Counted from the first letter of the stretch, positions 43,536 to 53,543 are shown. The stretch is 64,000 nt of DNA from UBA5109 sp964606735 (GCA_964606735.1 CAZSHI010000007.1:31152-95151); one strand, 5' to 3'. Numbers and translations: made by a program. The notes: generated from the sequence alone by a model not told the origin.

Positions 43536-44771
43536 ATGAGTAATTTAACGGAAGGAAACATGATCGTCGGATTGGATATCGGCACTTCTAAGGTCGTGGC
43601 GATAGTCGGTGAAGTGGATTCTGAAGGCGGCCTGAATATAGTCGGTATCGGACGGCATAAATCCCGCGGTCTCAAAAAAGGCACGGTGGTGAATATTGAA
43701 TCAACAGTGCAGTCCATACAGCGTGCCATAGAAGAAGCCGAATTGATGGCGGGTTGTCAGATTCACTCGGTGTATGCCGGAATTGCGGGTAAACATATTC
43801 GCAGTATGAATTCACATGGCATCGTGGCGATACGTGATAAGGAAGTCTACCCGGCAGATATTGAGCGGGTCATTGATGCTGCGCAGGCAGTTGCCATCCC
43901 TGCTGACCAGAAGGTCCTGCACATACTGCCACAGGAATACATTATTGATTCCCAGGAAGGAGTGAAGGAGCCGCTGGGCATGTCAGGGGTGCGACTGGAA
44001 GCGAAAGTGCATCTGGTGACCTGTGCCACTAACGCTGCACAGAATATCGAAAAATGTATTCGTCGCTGCGGGCTGGAAACCGATGAAATCATCCTGGAAC
44101 AACTGGCCTCGAGCTATTCCGTACTGACCGAAGATGAAAAGGAGCTGGGTGTCTGCCTGATTGATATCGGAGGAGGTACGACTGATATTGCCATCTTCAC
44201 TGAAGGAGCCATCCGCCACACCGGCGTCATTCCGATAGCTGGGGATCAGGTGACCAATGATATTGCCATGGCCCTGCGTACACCAACTGAAAATGCAGAG
44301 GAACTAAAAATCAAATATGCCTGTGCCCTTTCACAGCTTGCCAGCCCAGATGAAATGATCAAGGTACCGAGTGTCGGCGACAGGCCTGCACGCGAGCTTT
44401 CCAGGCGGGCACTGGCTGATGTGGTTGAACCGCGCTATGACGAATTGTTTCATCTGATCCAGGCTGAACTGCGCCACAGTGGCTTTGAAGACATGCTGGC
44501 TGCCGGTCTGGTGTTCACAGGTGGAACCAGCAAGATGGAGGGAGTGGCCGAGCTTGCTGAAGAAATTTTTCATATGCCGGTGAGGGTAGGAATGCCTTAT
44601 GAAATCAGCGGTCTGGTCGATATCGTTCGTAACCCTACCTATTCAACCGGTGTGGGTTTATTGATGTATGGGCTAAAACAGCATCAGGAAAAACAGGGGG
44701 GCAGGGAGAAAGGATTTTCGGGGATCAATATTTTCGACAGGGTAAAACGATTTTTTAGCAGTGAAGATTGA
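43536..44771 (+). CDS. ftsA: Cell division protein FtsA
   Basis: An actin-like ATPase that ties FtsZ to the membrane. 411 residues with MIVGLDIGTSKVVAIVGE (phosphate 1), CLIDIGGGTTDIAIFTEG (phosphate 2), VFTGGTSKMEGVAELAEE (adenosine motif) and a C-terminal amphipathic membrane-targeting helix (INIFDRVKRFFSSED). It follows ftsQ by 51 bases and precedes ftsZ by 55. Confidence 0.98.
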   Translation: MSNLTEGNMIVGLDIGTSKVVAIVGEVDSEGGLNIVGIGRHKSRGLKKGTVVNIESTVQSIQRAIEEAELMAGCQIHSVYAGIAGKHIRSMNSHGIVAIRDKEVYPADIERVIDAAQAVAIPADQKVLHILPQEYIIDSQEGVKEPLGMSGVRLEAKVHLVTCATNAAQNIEKCIRRCGLETDEIILEQLASSYSVLTEDEKELGVCLIDIGGGTTDIAIFTEGAIRHTGVIPIAGDQVTNDIAMALRTPTENAEELKIKYACALSQLASPDEMIKVPSVGDRPARELSRRALADVVEPRYDELFHLIQAELRHSGFEDMLAAGLVFTGGTSKMEGVAELAEEIFHMPVRVGMPYEISGLVDIVRNPTYSTGVGLLMYGLKQHQEKQGGREKGFSGINIFDRVKRFFSSED

Positions 44772-44826
44772 AGGTCATTTTTTTTATAACGAGTTTTAAC
44801 TTACGGTAGAAAAGAGGGGTAATACT

Positions 44827-46002
44827 ATGTTTGAGATCATTGATAATATTGCGCAAAACGCAGTAATAAAGGTGATTGGTGTCGGTGGTGGCGGAGGGAA
44901 TGCTGTCCATCATATGTTGAGTAACAGTATCGAAGGTGTAGAGTTTATCTGTGCCAATACTGATGCTCAGGCACTTGAAAAAATCAACACAAAAATGAAC
45001 CTGCAGCTGGGTAACAACGTCACCAAGGGGCTTGGGGCGGGTGCCAACCCAGAGCTTGGCCGGCAAGCAGCAATTGAAGACAAGGACCGTATTCGTGAAA
45101 TTATTTCCGGTGCAGACATGGTCTTCATTACCGCAGGTATGGGAGGCGGAACAGGCACGGGTGCAGCACCTGTTGTTGCAGAAATTGCTCGTGAAATGGG
45201 TATATTGACGGTTGCCGTAGTAACCAAGCCCTTCCCTTTTGAAGGCCGCAAACGTATGGCTATAGCGGAAAAAGGAATCAAGGAGCTGGAAGAGCACGTT
45301 GATTCTTTAATCACCATTCCAAATGAAAAATTGATGGATGTGCTGGGCAAAGGCGCTACGCTGCTGGATGCATTCAAATCAGCCAATGATGTTCTTTTGG
45401 GGGCAGTAAAAGGGATAGCAGATCTGATTACGCGACCGGGCATGATCAATGTGGATTTTGCAGACGTCAGTACAGTGATGTCTGAAATGGGCATGGCCAT
45501 GATGGGAACAGGTATTGCTAAAGGTGAAAGCCGTGCTGTAGAAGCTGCTCAAGCTGCTATCTGCAGTCCTCTGCTTGAAGATATTAACCTGCAAGGTGCC
45601 AGGGGTATTTTAATTAATATCACTGCCAGTGAGGGCCTGACACTGGGAGAATTCTCTGAAGTTGGTGACACCATTTCCGAGTTTGCTTCCGATCAGGCAA
45701 TTGTGGTGATCGGCACAGTGATAGATTCGTCGATGGAAGATGATATCTGTGTCACGGTCGTTGCAACGGGGCTGGGTGCTCAGGGTATGGAACAGCGGCC
45801 GACCAAGGTTGTGGATAACACCAAAAAGGCCACTGTTGATTTTAACTCGCTGGACCGACCTGCGGTAATGCGTAAAGCCGGCAGTGTGGCTCTTGAAAGC
45901 GAAAAGGCTGAGGAGAAACCGGTGCTGGCAAAGGCTGCCGGTGCTGAAACGGATATGGATTATCTGGATATCCCGGCTTTTTTGAGAAAACAGGCGGATT
46001 AA
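44827..46002 (+). CDS. ftsZ: Cell division GTPase FtsZ
   Basis: The tubulin homologue that forms the Z-ring. 391 residues with VIGVGGGGGNAVHHM, the GTP signature GMGGGTGTGAAPVVAEIA, the T7 loop region INVDFADVSTVMSEMG and the conserved C-terminal peptide DYLDIPAFLRKQAD that binds FtsA and ZipA. ATG at 44827. Confidence 0.99.
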   Translation: MFEIIDNIAQNAVIKVIGVGGGGGNAVHHMLSNSIEGVEFICANTDAQALEKINTKMNLQLGNNVTKGLGAGANPELGRQAAIEDKDRIREIISGADMVFITAGMGGGTGTGAAPVVAEIAREMGILTVAVVTKPFPFEGRKRMAIAEKGIKELEEHVDSLITIPNEKLMDVLGKGATLLDAFKSANDVLLGAVKGIADLITRPGMINVDFADVSTVMSEMGMAMMGTGIAKGESRAVEAAQAAICSPLLEDINLQGARGILINITASEGLTLGEFSEVGDTISEFASDQAIVVIGTVIDSSMEDDICVTVVATGLGAQGMEQRPTKVVDNTKKATVDFNSLDRPAVMRKAGSVALESEKAEEKPVLAKAAGAETDMDYLDIPAFLRKQAD

Positions 46003-46074
46003 AGGAACTTATGGCGGGACTACTGTCTTACTTACAATACTCGCTAAAAAAGCAGTTTACTGACCCCTAACTGC

Positions 46075-46103
46075 TTGGGATAGTACGATGAGTTTGTTAA
46101 GAT
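46075..46103 (+). promoter_or_regulatory. Probable promoter of lpxC
   Basis: TTGGGA (46075-46080), 17 bases, TAAGAT (46098-46103), inside the 163-base ftsZ-lpxC gap. The predicted start near 46110 gives a leader of about 55 bases. A separate lpxC promoter is also known in E. coli. Confidence 0.5.
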
Positions 46104-46165
46104 TGCCCGCTTATATGGAGCAGCCAGTATCGCTAGCCAAAACGATGACAAGACGAGTTGAATAA

Positions 46166-47074
46166 ATGATTAAACAGAGAACCCTGAAGAATGTCATTCG
46201 CGCCACAGGTGTCGGTTTGCATACAGGGGAAAAAGTTTATTTGACTCTGAAACCGGCTCCGGCTGATACCGGGATTATCTTTACCCGCGTCGATCTGGAC
46301 CCGCCTGTCCAGATACCGGCCCTGGCTGACAAAGTAGGTGATACCACCCTTTCCTCTACCCTGGTAGAGGGCGACATCAGAATTTCTACCGTAGAGCATC
46401 TGATGTCAGCCATGTCAGGTCTGGGTATTGATAATGCCTATGTGGATGTCAGCGCGCCGGAAGTTCCGATCATGGACGGCAGCGCAGGTCCTTTTGTGTT
46501 TTTGATACAGTCAGCGGGTATTGAGGAACAGGATGTTCCCAAGAAATATATCCGAATCACCAAAGAGCTCAGTGTGGAGCAGGATGATAAAAAAGTAAGC
46601 CTCAAACCATTCAGTGGTTTCAAGGTCAGTTATACACTGCTCTATGATCATCCTGTTCACCGTAAGCACACCAAGCATGGCTGTATCGATTTCTCCAGCA
46701 CCTCCTTTGTTAAAGAAGTCAGCCGGGCCAGAACTTTTGGCTTCATGCATGAATTCGAAGCGCTGAGGAACCGTAACCTCGCGCTTGGAGCCAGCATGGA
46801 TAATGCAGTGGCTGTGGGTGATTACCGTGTTCTTAATGAAGACGGTCTGCGTTATGAGGATGAATTCGTCAAACACAAGATACTCGACTCCATCGGAGAC
46901 CTCTATTTATTGGGCAAGAGCCTGATTGGCGAATTTTCCGGATACAAATCCGGCCACGCTCTAAATAATGCCTTATTGCGCAAATTACTGGCTAACGAGG
47001 ATTGCTGGGAAATTGTGACCTTCGACACGGAAGAAGAGGCGCCAATTTCCTACCTTAGACCCCAGTTCGCCTAA
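46166..47074 (+). CDS. lpxC: UDP-3-O-acyl-N-acetylglucosamine deacetylase
   Basis: LpxC catalyses the committed step of lipid A synthesis. The 302-residue zinc enzyme shows RTLKNVIRATGVGLHTGEKV, ISTVEHLMSAMSGLGIDNAY (zinc His), and KHKILDSIGDLYLLG (zinc His and Asp), plus the catalytic SGHALNNALLRKLL region. Size and position after ftsZ are standard. Confidence 0.98.
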   Translation: MIKQRTLKNVIRATGVGLHTGEKVYLTLKPAPADTGIIFTRVDLDPPVQIPALADKVGDTTLSSTLVEGDIRISTVEHLMSAMSGLGIDNAYVDVSAPEVPIMDGSAGPFVFLIQSAGIEEQDVPKKYIRITKELSVEQDDKKVSLKPFSGFKVSYTLLYDHPVHRKHTKHGCIDFSSTSFVKEVSRARTFGFMHEFEALRNRNLALGASMDNAVAVGDYRVLNEDGLRYEDEFVKHKILDSIGDLYLLGKSLIGEFSGYKSGHALNNALLRKLLANEDCWEIVTFDTEEEAPISYLRPQFA

Positions 47075-47077
47075 TAG

Positions 47078-47112
47078 TCCAAGGCGTGGCCGCTTAGCTC
47101 GCCAGGCCTTGG
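47078..47112 (+). terminator. Inverted repeat after lpxC
   Basis: TCCAAGGC (47078-47085) and GCCTTGGA (47105-47112) pair perfectly, with a further GGC/GCC pairing in the loop. There is no T-tract, so termination is uncertain. It begins four bases after the lpxC stop. Confidence 0.45.
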
Positions 47113-47210
47113 AGTAAGAGGCTTTAATGGACATGCAGGTGATTTAGTGGTTAACTCCCTGTTTTCGTCCGCAGGTTTACAGACAACAGTTACAGCACCC
47201 TCGATTTTCG

Positions 47211-48152
47211 ATGAAAATTATCATTGTTGACCAAAAGCATGGTGATACCAAATCCCTGGTAATCAAGGGATGGATGCGTGTGCTCTTTACCTTCTGTTTC
47301 CTGGGCTTGCCGGTGGTACTTGGCTATTACGGCTACCAGTTCAGTGCCGGTAAAAATGCCGAAATCTACAGTGGTGAAGCAGCCCAGGCTTGGGCTGACA
47401 AGCTGGTTGAGCAGGAACAGGAAGTCCGACGTATCCGGGAAGAAGCCCTTGCACAGCTACAGGCATTAACCTTGCGACTTGCCAACCTGCAGGCCCGCCT
47501 GCTGCGGCTGGATGCCCTGGGTGAACGACTGACCAGTATCAGTCAGCTGGAAGACAATGGAGAATTCAATTTCAGTCAGGAGCCGGCGCTGGGTGGTCCT
47601 GAGCTGGGCCTGGATGATAGCGGGTTTGGCCTGCAATCATTTGATTTAATTGAAGAAATTGACCGACTGAGTCAGCAGATCGAAGATCGTCAGCAGCAGT
47701 TGGAGATTCTCGATACGGTGCTTTCTGACCGGCAGATCCAGCAGGAAGCACTGCCCGCCGGCCGTCCCGTCAGTACTGGCTGGGTTTCATCCAACTTCGG
47801 TCGTCGCATAGATCCCTTTACCGGCGAGCTTGCCTGGCATGGCGGGGTGGACTTTGCCACCGGTGATACGGGTGTTGAAGTCAGCTCGGTTGCTTCCGGC
47901 ATTGTCACCTTTGCCGGTGAGCGTTATGGCTATGGCCAGCTGGTTGAGGTCAACCACGGCAACGGTTATGAGTCACTCTATGCCCATAACCAGGAAATTC
48001 TGGTGAATGCCGGTGATATCATCAAAAAAGGTCAAATCGTGGCTCTCTCCGGCAGTTCCGGACGTTCCACCGGCCCTCACGTCCATTTCGAGATCCACAA
48101 GAATGGCCGGGTAATAGACCCTGCCTCTTATATCAACCGCACCAATCGGTGA
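47211..48152 (+). CDS. M23-family (LytM) peptidoglycan endopeptidase-like protein
   Basis: A 313-residue membrane-anchored protein: N-terminal membrane helix (about 22-45, VLFTFCFLGLPVVLGYYGY), a coiled coil (about 58-110), a second helix-rich stretch (about 140-175) and a C-terminal LytM domain. Zinc ligands are intact (AWHGGVDFATGD and PHVHFEIHKNG), so it may be an active D,D-endopeptidase; the coiled coils also recall divisome activators such as EnvC/NlpD. The lpxC-M23-secA order fits Pseudomonas-type genomes. Confidence 0.9.
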   Translation: MKIIIVDQKHGDTKSLVIKGWMRVLFTFCFLGLPVVLGYYGYQFSAGKNAEIYSGEAAQAWADKLVEQEQEVRRIREEALAQLQALTLRLANLQARLLRLDALGERLTSISQLEDNGEFNFSQEPALGGPELGLDDSGFGLQSFDLIEEIDRLSQQIEDRQQQLEILDTVLSDRQIQQEALPAGRPVSTGWVSSNFGRRIDPFTGELAWHGGVDFATGDTGVEVSSVASGIVTFAGERYGYGQLVEVNHGNGYESLYAHNQEILVNAGDIIKKGQIVALSGSSGRSTGPHVHFEIHKNGRVIDPASYINRTNR

Positions 48153-48172
48153 CTCTCCCTCTGTAAACGGAG

Positions 48173-48201
48173 CGATCAGAAGAATCCTGCCTGATCGGTT
48201 T
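48173..48201 (+). terminator. Probable terminator between the M23 gene and secA
   Basis: CGATCAG (48173-48179) pairs with CTGATCG (48191-48197), followed by GTTTT. It lies 21 bases past the M23 stop and 70 before secA. The stem is short. Confidence 0.55.
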
Positions 48202-48272
48202 TCCCCTGTTGTCTGAAATGAATTAACTGGCCTCAAGGCTAAAGCTATTAGCAAAGTGGAAATGTAGTCGAT

Positions 48273-51023
48273 ATGTTGACAAAAATTTTTGGAAATAAAA
48301 ATCAGCGTGAAATCAAGCGCTTGAATAAAGTTGTAAAGCAGATCAATGAGCTGGAAGCAGACATGCAGGCTCTTTCTGATGAACAGTTACGGGCCAAAAC
48401 GGCTGAATTCAAGTCGCGTTATGAGGAAGGTGCAAGCCTGGATGATCTCCTGGTAGAAGCGTTTGCGACAGTGCGTGAAGCCAGTGTCCGGGTACTGAAG
48501 ATGCGTCATTTTGATGTTCAGCTTATCGGTGGCATGGTGCTGCATCAGACCAAGATTGCTGAAATGCGCACCGGTGAGGGCAAGACACTGGTGGCTACAC
48601 TACCAGCCTATCTCAATGCCATTACTGGCCTGGGTGTTCATCTGATTACCGTCAATGATTATCTGGCAAGCCGAGATGCCCAATGGATGGGCCCGCTTTA
48701 TGAGTTTTTGGACATGCGTGTCGGTGTGGTGGTTCCCGGGCAGGACGCTGAGAGCAAACGGGCAGCCTATCAGGCGGATATTACCTATGGCACGAATAAT
48801 GAATTCGGTTTTGATTACCTTAGAGACAACATGGCATTCCGCCTGGAAGACCGTTTCCAGCGAGAACGTTATTTTGCGATTGTCGATGAGGTGGACTCGA
48901 TCCTCATCGATGAGGCACGAACTCCCTTGATTATTTCAGGCGCCATCAAGGACAGTGGCAAGCGTTACCAGGCTATCAATGCACTGGTGCCGAGTTTGAA
49001 AAAAGGGGAAAAGGGCAAGGAAAAATCCCAGATTGAGCGACGCATTGAAGGTGAGGAAGTCATTGACGGGGATTTTGTGGTCGATGAAAAAACCCGCCAG
49101 GTGGAACTGACAGATAGCGGCCATGAGAAAATTGAGAAACTGCTGGTCAGTAAAGGCATGCTGGGAGAAGGCGAAGACCTTTATTCGGCAACCAACCTGA
49201 GCCTCTTGCATCAGGTTCAATCGGCACTGCGTGCGCACTATTTGTATCATCGGGAAGTTGAGTACATCGTACAGGATAACCAGATTGTTCTGGTCGATGA
49301 ACACACAGGCCGAACCATGCCGGGCAGGCGTCTTTCTGAAGGTCTGCATCAGGCCATTGAGGCGAAAGAAGGCGTGCCGATTCAGAACGAAAGTCAGACT
49401 CTGGCTTCTACTACCTTTCAGAATTATTTCCGGCTCTATGAAAAACTGGCCGGCATGACGGGTACGGCAGATACCGAAGCCTTTGAGTTTCATCAGATTT
49501 ATGGACTGGACGTGGTGGTAATTCCAACCAATATGCCCATGATCCGAGACGATGCCAATGACCTGGTGTTCCTGAGCATGCAGGAAAAATTCAAAGCCAT
49601 CGTTAAAGACATCATTGCCTTTCGTGAAAAGGGTGCGCCGATTCTGGTTGGTACGGCCAGCATTGATACCTCGGAAATTCTCTCGAAATTTCTGAATAAG
49701 GAAAAGATTGAGCACCAGGTTCTGAACGCAAAATACCATGCCAGAGAAGCTGAAATTATCGCCCAGGCAGGAAGGCCGGGAACAGTAACCATTGCCACCA
49801 ACATGGCCGGTCGTGGAACGGATATCGTATTGGGCGGTAACTGGGAAGCGGAACTTAAAGCGCTGGAAAATCCAAGCGAAGAACAGATCAGCAAGATCAG
49901 ATCGGAGTGGGAAAAACGCCATCAGCAGGTGCTTGATGCTGGTGGTTTGCACATTATTGGAACCGAACGTCACGAATCCAGACGTATTGATAACCAGTTA
50001 CGCGGTCGAGCCGGTCGCCAGGGTGACCCGGGCTACTCACGATTTTACCTGTCACTGGATGATAACCTGATGCGTATTTTTGCCTCAGAGCGTGTGAGCA
50101 ATATTATGCGGCGTCTTGGCATGGAAGAAGGCGAGGCTATTGAACATCGCATGGTGACCAACTCCATTGAAAAGGCCCAGCGCAAAGTGGAAGGGCGTAA
50201 CTTTGATATCCGTAAACAATTGCTCGATTACGATGATGTCGCCAATGATCAGCGGCAGATTATTTACCAGCGCCGTAATGAGCTGATGGAAGAAGCAGAT
50301 ATTTCCGATGTCATTGCGGATATGCGTGAAACTGTGGTTAACCAGGTTATCAATAGCCATATTCCACCACAGAGTGTTGAGGAGCAATGGGATATTCCCG
50401 GTCTGGAAAATGCATTGTTGGTTGAATTCGGGGAATCCCTACCGGTTCAGCAATGGCTTGATGCAGACAAAACCCTGTATGAGGAGTCACTGCGGGAAAG
50501 AATAGTAGCGGCTGTGGCTGAGTCCTACGCCGCTAAATGTGCCGAAGTCGGCCCGAACATGAAAATTTTTGAGAAGCAGATTACCTTGCAAATTCTGGAT
50601 ACGCTGTGGAAGGAACACCTGTCGCAAATGGACAGTCTCCGACAGGGAATCGGGCTGCGTGGTTATGCCGGGAAAAACCCCAAGCAGGAATACAAGCGGG
50701 AAGCCTTCGTTATTTTTGAAGAACTGCTCGACAATATCCAGTATGAAGTTATCAAGTTCCTCAGCCATGTAAAAATCCAGAAGAAAGAAGAACTGGATGC
50801 AATTGAGAAAAAACGCCAGGAGGAACAGCAACAGGAGCAGACTACACTGACGCATCAGTCTGCCAGCATGATGGATAATACTGCCCAACAGGACGCTCAA
50901 GCAGCTACCCAGCCTGCCCAGCAGGCACCTTTTGTACGTGAAGGTGAGAAAGTAGGACGCAATGAACCCTGTCCTTGTGGGAGTGGGAAAAAATATAAGC
51001 AATGTCATGGTAAATTGGCTTGA
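48273..51023 (+). CDS. secA: Preprotein translocase ATPase SecA
   Basis: The motor of Sec export. 916 residues in the usual order: DEAD motor with Walker A AEMRTGEGKTLVATLPAYL and Walker B FAIVDEVDSILIDEARTPL, preprotein cross-linking domain, second motor domain (TNMAGRGTDIVLGG, RIDNQLRGRAGRQGDPG), helical scaffold and wing, a Gln-rich linker and a zinc-binding tail (NEPCPCGSGKKYKQCHG) that contacts SecB. ATG at 48273. Confidence 0.99.
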   Translation: MLTKIFGNKNQREIKRLNKVVKQINELEADMQALSDEQLRAKTAEFKSRYEEGASLDDLLVEAFATVREASVRVLKMRHFDVQLIGGMVLHQTKIAEMRTGEGKTLVATLPAYLNAITGLGVHLITVNDYLASRDAQWMGPLYEFLDMRVGVVVPGQDAESKRAAYQADITYGTNNEFGFDYLRDNMAFRLEDRFQRERYFAIVDEVDSILIDEARTPLIISGAIKDSGKRYQAINALVPSLKKGEKGKEKSQIERRIEGEEVIDGDFVVDEKTRQVELTDSGHEKIEKLLVSKGMLGEGEDLYSATNLSLLHQVQSALRAHYLYHREVEYIVQDNQIVLVDEHTGRTMPGRRLSEGLHQAIEAKEGVPIQNESQTLASTTFQNYFRLYEKLAGMTGTADTEAFEFHQIYGLDVVVIPTNMPMIRDDANDLVFLSMQEKFKAIVKDIIAFREKGAPILVGTASIDTSEILSKFLNKEKIEHQVLNAKYHAREAEIIAQAGRPGTVTIATNMAGRGTDIVLGGNWEAELKALENPSEEQISKIRSEWEKRHQQVLDAGGLHIIGTERHESRRIDNQLRGRAGRQGDPGYSRFYLSLDDNLMRIFASERVSNIMRRLGMEEGEAIEHRMVTNSIEKAQRKVEGRNFDIRKQLLDYDDVANDQRQIIYQRRNELMEEADISDVIADMRETVVNQVINSHIPPQSVEEQWDIPGLENALLVEFGESLPVQQWLDADKTLYEESLRERIVAAVAESYAAKCAEVGPNMKIFEKQITLQILDTLWKEHLSQMDSLRQGIGLRGYAGKNPKQEYKREAFVIFEELLDNIQYEVIKFLSHVKIQKKEELDAIEKKRQEEQQQEQTTLTHQSASMMDNTAQQDAQAATQPAQQAPFVREGEKVGRNEPCPCGSGKKYKQCHGKLA

Positions 51024-51119
51024 GAGCAGCCCTGCAAGCTTCGCTCGCGGCGCGCTAAGAAAACTTTTGAATGTCGTAACAGAAGCCTTATAGCTCTATT
51101 GTATTAATGTGGAATTGAC

Positions 51120-52328
51120 GTGAGTGAACAGGATATAAAAATTTTTCCGGTGCCCGGCATCAGAATGTCGGCTGTGTCTGCCGGAATCAAAAAAGCTGGC
51201 AGGCTCGATGTGGTACTGTTTGAATTGTGTGAAGGGGCTACAGTTGCTGGTGTCTATACACAAAACGCCTTCTGTGCAGCACCGGTGCAAGTGACCCGTG
51301 ATCATAATTCAGCTGCCCAGCCACGTTATCTGCTGATTAATACCGGAAATGCCAATGCTGGAACCGGTCAGGCTGGTGTGCAGGATGCTTTGCATTGTTG
51401 TGAAAAACTGGCTTTAGCCACCGGATTGACAACCCAGCAGGTATTGCCTTTTTCAACGGGAGTGATTGGTGAAGCCTTGCCAGTTGAAAAAATTACCGCG
51501 GTTTATGCCCAAGCGCTAGCTTCTCTGAGCGAACAAAATTGGACAGCAGCGGCGCAGGGCATCATGACAACCGATACGGTTCCCAAATTCTCATCACGTC
51601 AGATCTCTATTGCCGGCAATAAACTGACAGTCACTGGTATTGCCAAGGGTGCTGGCATGATCAAACCCAATATGGCGACAATGCTGGGATTTATTTTTAC
51701 GGATGCAAAAATCGATAAAGCGACACTGCATGAGATTAACCTTGCTCATGCCAATCGTTCTTTCAATCGCATTACCGTGGACGGCGACACCTCGACCAAT
51801 GATTGTTGTATGCTGGCTGCCAGCGCTCAGGGCGAACTCGATTATGCCGCTTTAAGCGATACGGACAAAGCCAAAGTAGATGCCGTCTTTCAAGACGTCT
51901 ATCAGGATCTGGCTCAGGCAATTGTGCGGGATGGTGAAGGAGCCAGCAAATTTGTCACCATTGATATCAGTGAAGGGCTTGAGAACTCAGAATGCCTGCG
52001 CTTGGCCTATGCCGTTGCTGAATCGCCGCTGGTGAAGACAGCCCTGTTTGCATCCGATCCCAACTGGGGAAGAATTCTGGCTGTTGTCGGCAGAGCCGGT
52101 ATCCCGGATCTGGATATCAGTCAGGTTTCCATTTTTCTCGATGATGTCTGTATCGTTGAGAACGGTGGCAAGTCACCAGCTTACACGGAAGCTGCCGGCC
52201 AGGCAGTAGTGAGCCAGTCGGCATTCGCTATCAGGATCGTGTTAGGCAGAGGGGATGTATCGGAACGTATCTGGACCTGCGACCTGTCCTATGATTATGT
52301 CAAAATTAACGCTGAATACCGCAGCTGA
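51120..52328 (+). CDS. argJ: Bifunctional ornithine acetyltransferase / N-acetylglutamate synthase
   Basis: ArgJ recycles the acetyl group from N-acetylornithine to glutamate in arginine synthesis. 402 residues. It is a self-cleaving Ntn-type enzyme: the KGAGMIKPNMATMLGFIFTD motif gives autoproteolysis between Ala and Thr, making two subunits. Substrate motifs SNDCC-type DTSTNDCCMLAAS and the C-terminal DPNWGRILAVVGRAG are present. GTG start at 51120; it follows secA by 96 bases, as in Pseudomonas. Confidence 0.97.
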   Translation: MSEQDIKIFPVPGIRMSAVSAGIKKAGRLDVVLFELCEGATVAGVYTQNAFCAAPVQVTRDHNSAAQPRYLLINTGNANAGTGQAGVQDALHCCEKLALATGLTTQQVLPFSTGVIGEALPVEKITAVYAQALASLSEQNWTAAAQGIMTTDTVPKFSSRQISIAGNKLTVTGIAKGAGMIKPNMATMLGFIFTDAKIDKATLHEINLAHANRSFNRITVDGDTSTNDCCMLAASAQGELDYAALSDTDKAKVDAVFQDVYQDLAQAIVRDGEGASKFVTIDISEGLENSECLRLAYAVAESPLVKTALFASDPNWGRILAVVGRAGIPDLDISQVSIFLDDVCIVENGGKSPAYTEAAGQAVVSQSAFAIRIVLGRGDVSERIWTCDLSYDYVKINAEYRS

Positions 52329-52333
52329 AGTTC

Positions 52334-52756
52334 ATGTCACAAACCATTCATGTTGCCGTTGGCATTATATTCAATGCCGCTGAGGAAGTACTGATTGCCT
52401 TTCGTGATCCGAGCAAACATCAGGGAGCTTTGTGGGAGTTTCCGGGTGGGAAACTCGAGTCCTCGGAAAACGTACAGGCAGCTCTGCGACGGGAACTGTC
52501 CGAGGAACTGGGCCTGTCACTGGGGACAGATGACTCATCCATAAAATCACTGTTAAAGATTGAGCATGATTACGGTGACAAGCGGGTTTTACTGGATGTA
52601 TGGGAAGTCCTGGATTTTGAGGGTGAGGCTCATGGCCGGGAAGGACAAGGCATTCGCTGGGTCGCAATCAAGGATCTGTCTGAGTATCAGTTTCCGGCAG
52701 CCAATCAACCCATTGTTGAATTGTTAAGACAACGTTTACCTACCGCTCATCCTTGA
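52334..52756 (+). CDS. mutT: 8-oxo-dGTP diphosphatase MutT
   Basis: A 140-residue Nudix hydrolase that cleans oxidised guanine nucleotides. The Nudix box runs from GGKLESSENVQAALRREL to SEELGL, and WEFPGGKLE precedes it. It starts five bases after argJ. The 3' end overlaps the convergent yacG end by 17 bases. Some MutT homologues near argJ carry a C-terminal ThiE-like domain; this one does not. Confidence 0.94.
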   Translation: MSQTIHVAVGIIFNAAEEVLIAFRDPSKHQGALWEFPGGKLESSENVQAALRRELSEELGLSLGTDDSSIKSLLKIEHDYGDKRVLLDVWEVLDFEGEAHGREGQGIRWVAIKDLSEYQFPAANQPIVELLRQRLPTAHP

Positions 52757-52955
52757 GATCTTCCCAGTCATCAGGCGGTTCTTCGGCTGGAATGCTGTTT
52801 CTTTCATTTGCCCAGTCGCCAAAATCAATCATCTGGCAACGTTTTGAACAGAAAGGGCGGTACTTTTCTTCCTCAATCCAGGGGACTGTTTTTCCACATT
52901 GTGGACAGCTAGTCTCCTCAATGTCTCTGTTGGGCGAGTTCTTGGTAATGCTCAT
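52740..52955 (-). CDS. yacG: DNA gyrase inhibitor YacG
   Basis: A 71-residue zinc protein with SCPQCGKTVPW and RPFCSKRCQMIDFGDWANE (four Cys ligands) and an acidic tail. YacG binds GyrB and inhibits gyrase in E. coli. Its start overlaps the coaE 3' end by 38 bases, with no later in-frame start before the first Cys, so the overlap is real or the family start is non-standard. Convergent with mutT. Confidence 0.95.
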   Translation of the reverse strand: MSITKNSPNRDIEETSCPQCGKTVPWIEEEKYRPFCSKRCQMIDFGDWANERNSIPAEEPPDDWEDLKDER

Positions 52956-53541
52956 GAAGTTGTCTTACCTTGTCTTTGAGTTCACTCAGAGAGCCACTGT
53001 TATCAATTACATCATCTGCCTGTGACAATCGTTGCTGGCGTGGAATCTGTGCCGCAATAATGCCCTCGGCAACTGACCTCTCAGTCTGATCACGTTGCAT
53101 GACCCGTTCAATTTGCAGGTTTTCTTCGCAGTCTACCACCAGAATCCGATTGACAAAGTCATAGTGCTGACTCTCGATCAGCAATGGCACGACCACAATA
53201 GCATAGCTTGAGCGAGACGCTGCCAATTGCTTCCGGGCAAGACTCCTGATCTGGGGATGCAGGAGGTCTTCCAGCCACTGCTTTTGGGCTGAATCGGCGA
53301 AAATAATATGCCGCAGTCTGCTTCGGTTTAGTTCGCCACTGGGCAGCAGAATTTCCGGGCCAAAATATTTGGCTATTTTGTGCAGGTTTGGGCTGCCGGC
53401 TTTGACCAGTTCACGGCTGATCTGGTCGGTATCAATAACGCTAATACCAAGTTCGGCAAATATACGGCTGACTTGCGTTTTGCCACTGCCGATTCCACCC
53501 GTCAGGCCGATGGTTAGAGGCAATGTGGGGCCAGGGTTCAT
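52918..53541 (-). CDS. coaE: Dephospho-CoA kinase
   Basis: CoaE phosphorylates dephospho-CoA, the last step of coenzyme A synthesis. 207 residues with the P-loop IGLTGGIGSGKTQVSRIFAE, VIDTDQISRELVKAG and VVPLLIESQHYDFVNRILVV. It starts two bases after the pilD stop, in the widely conserved pilD-coaE-yacG string. Confidence 0.97.
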   Translation of the reverse strand: MNPGPTLPLTIGLTGGIGSGKTQVSRIFAELGISVIDTDQISRELVKAGSPNLHKIAKYFGPEILLPSGELNRSRLRHIIFADSAQKQWLEDLLHPQIRSLARKQLAASRSSYAIVVVPLLIESQHYDFVNRILVVDCEENLQIERVMQRDQTERSVAEGIIAAQIPRQQRLSQADDVIDNSGSLSELKDKVRQLHEHYQELAQQRH

Positions 53542-53543
53542 TG

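Noticed and set aside
48936..49973. 345-codon open frame antisense to secA
   Set aside because: It lies wholly opposite a conserved secA region, has no recognisable motif and no ribosome-binding site; long antisense frames are common opposite biased codon usage.
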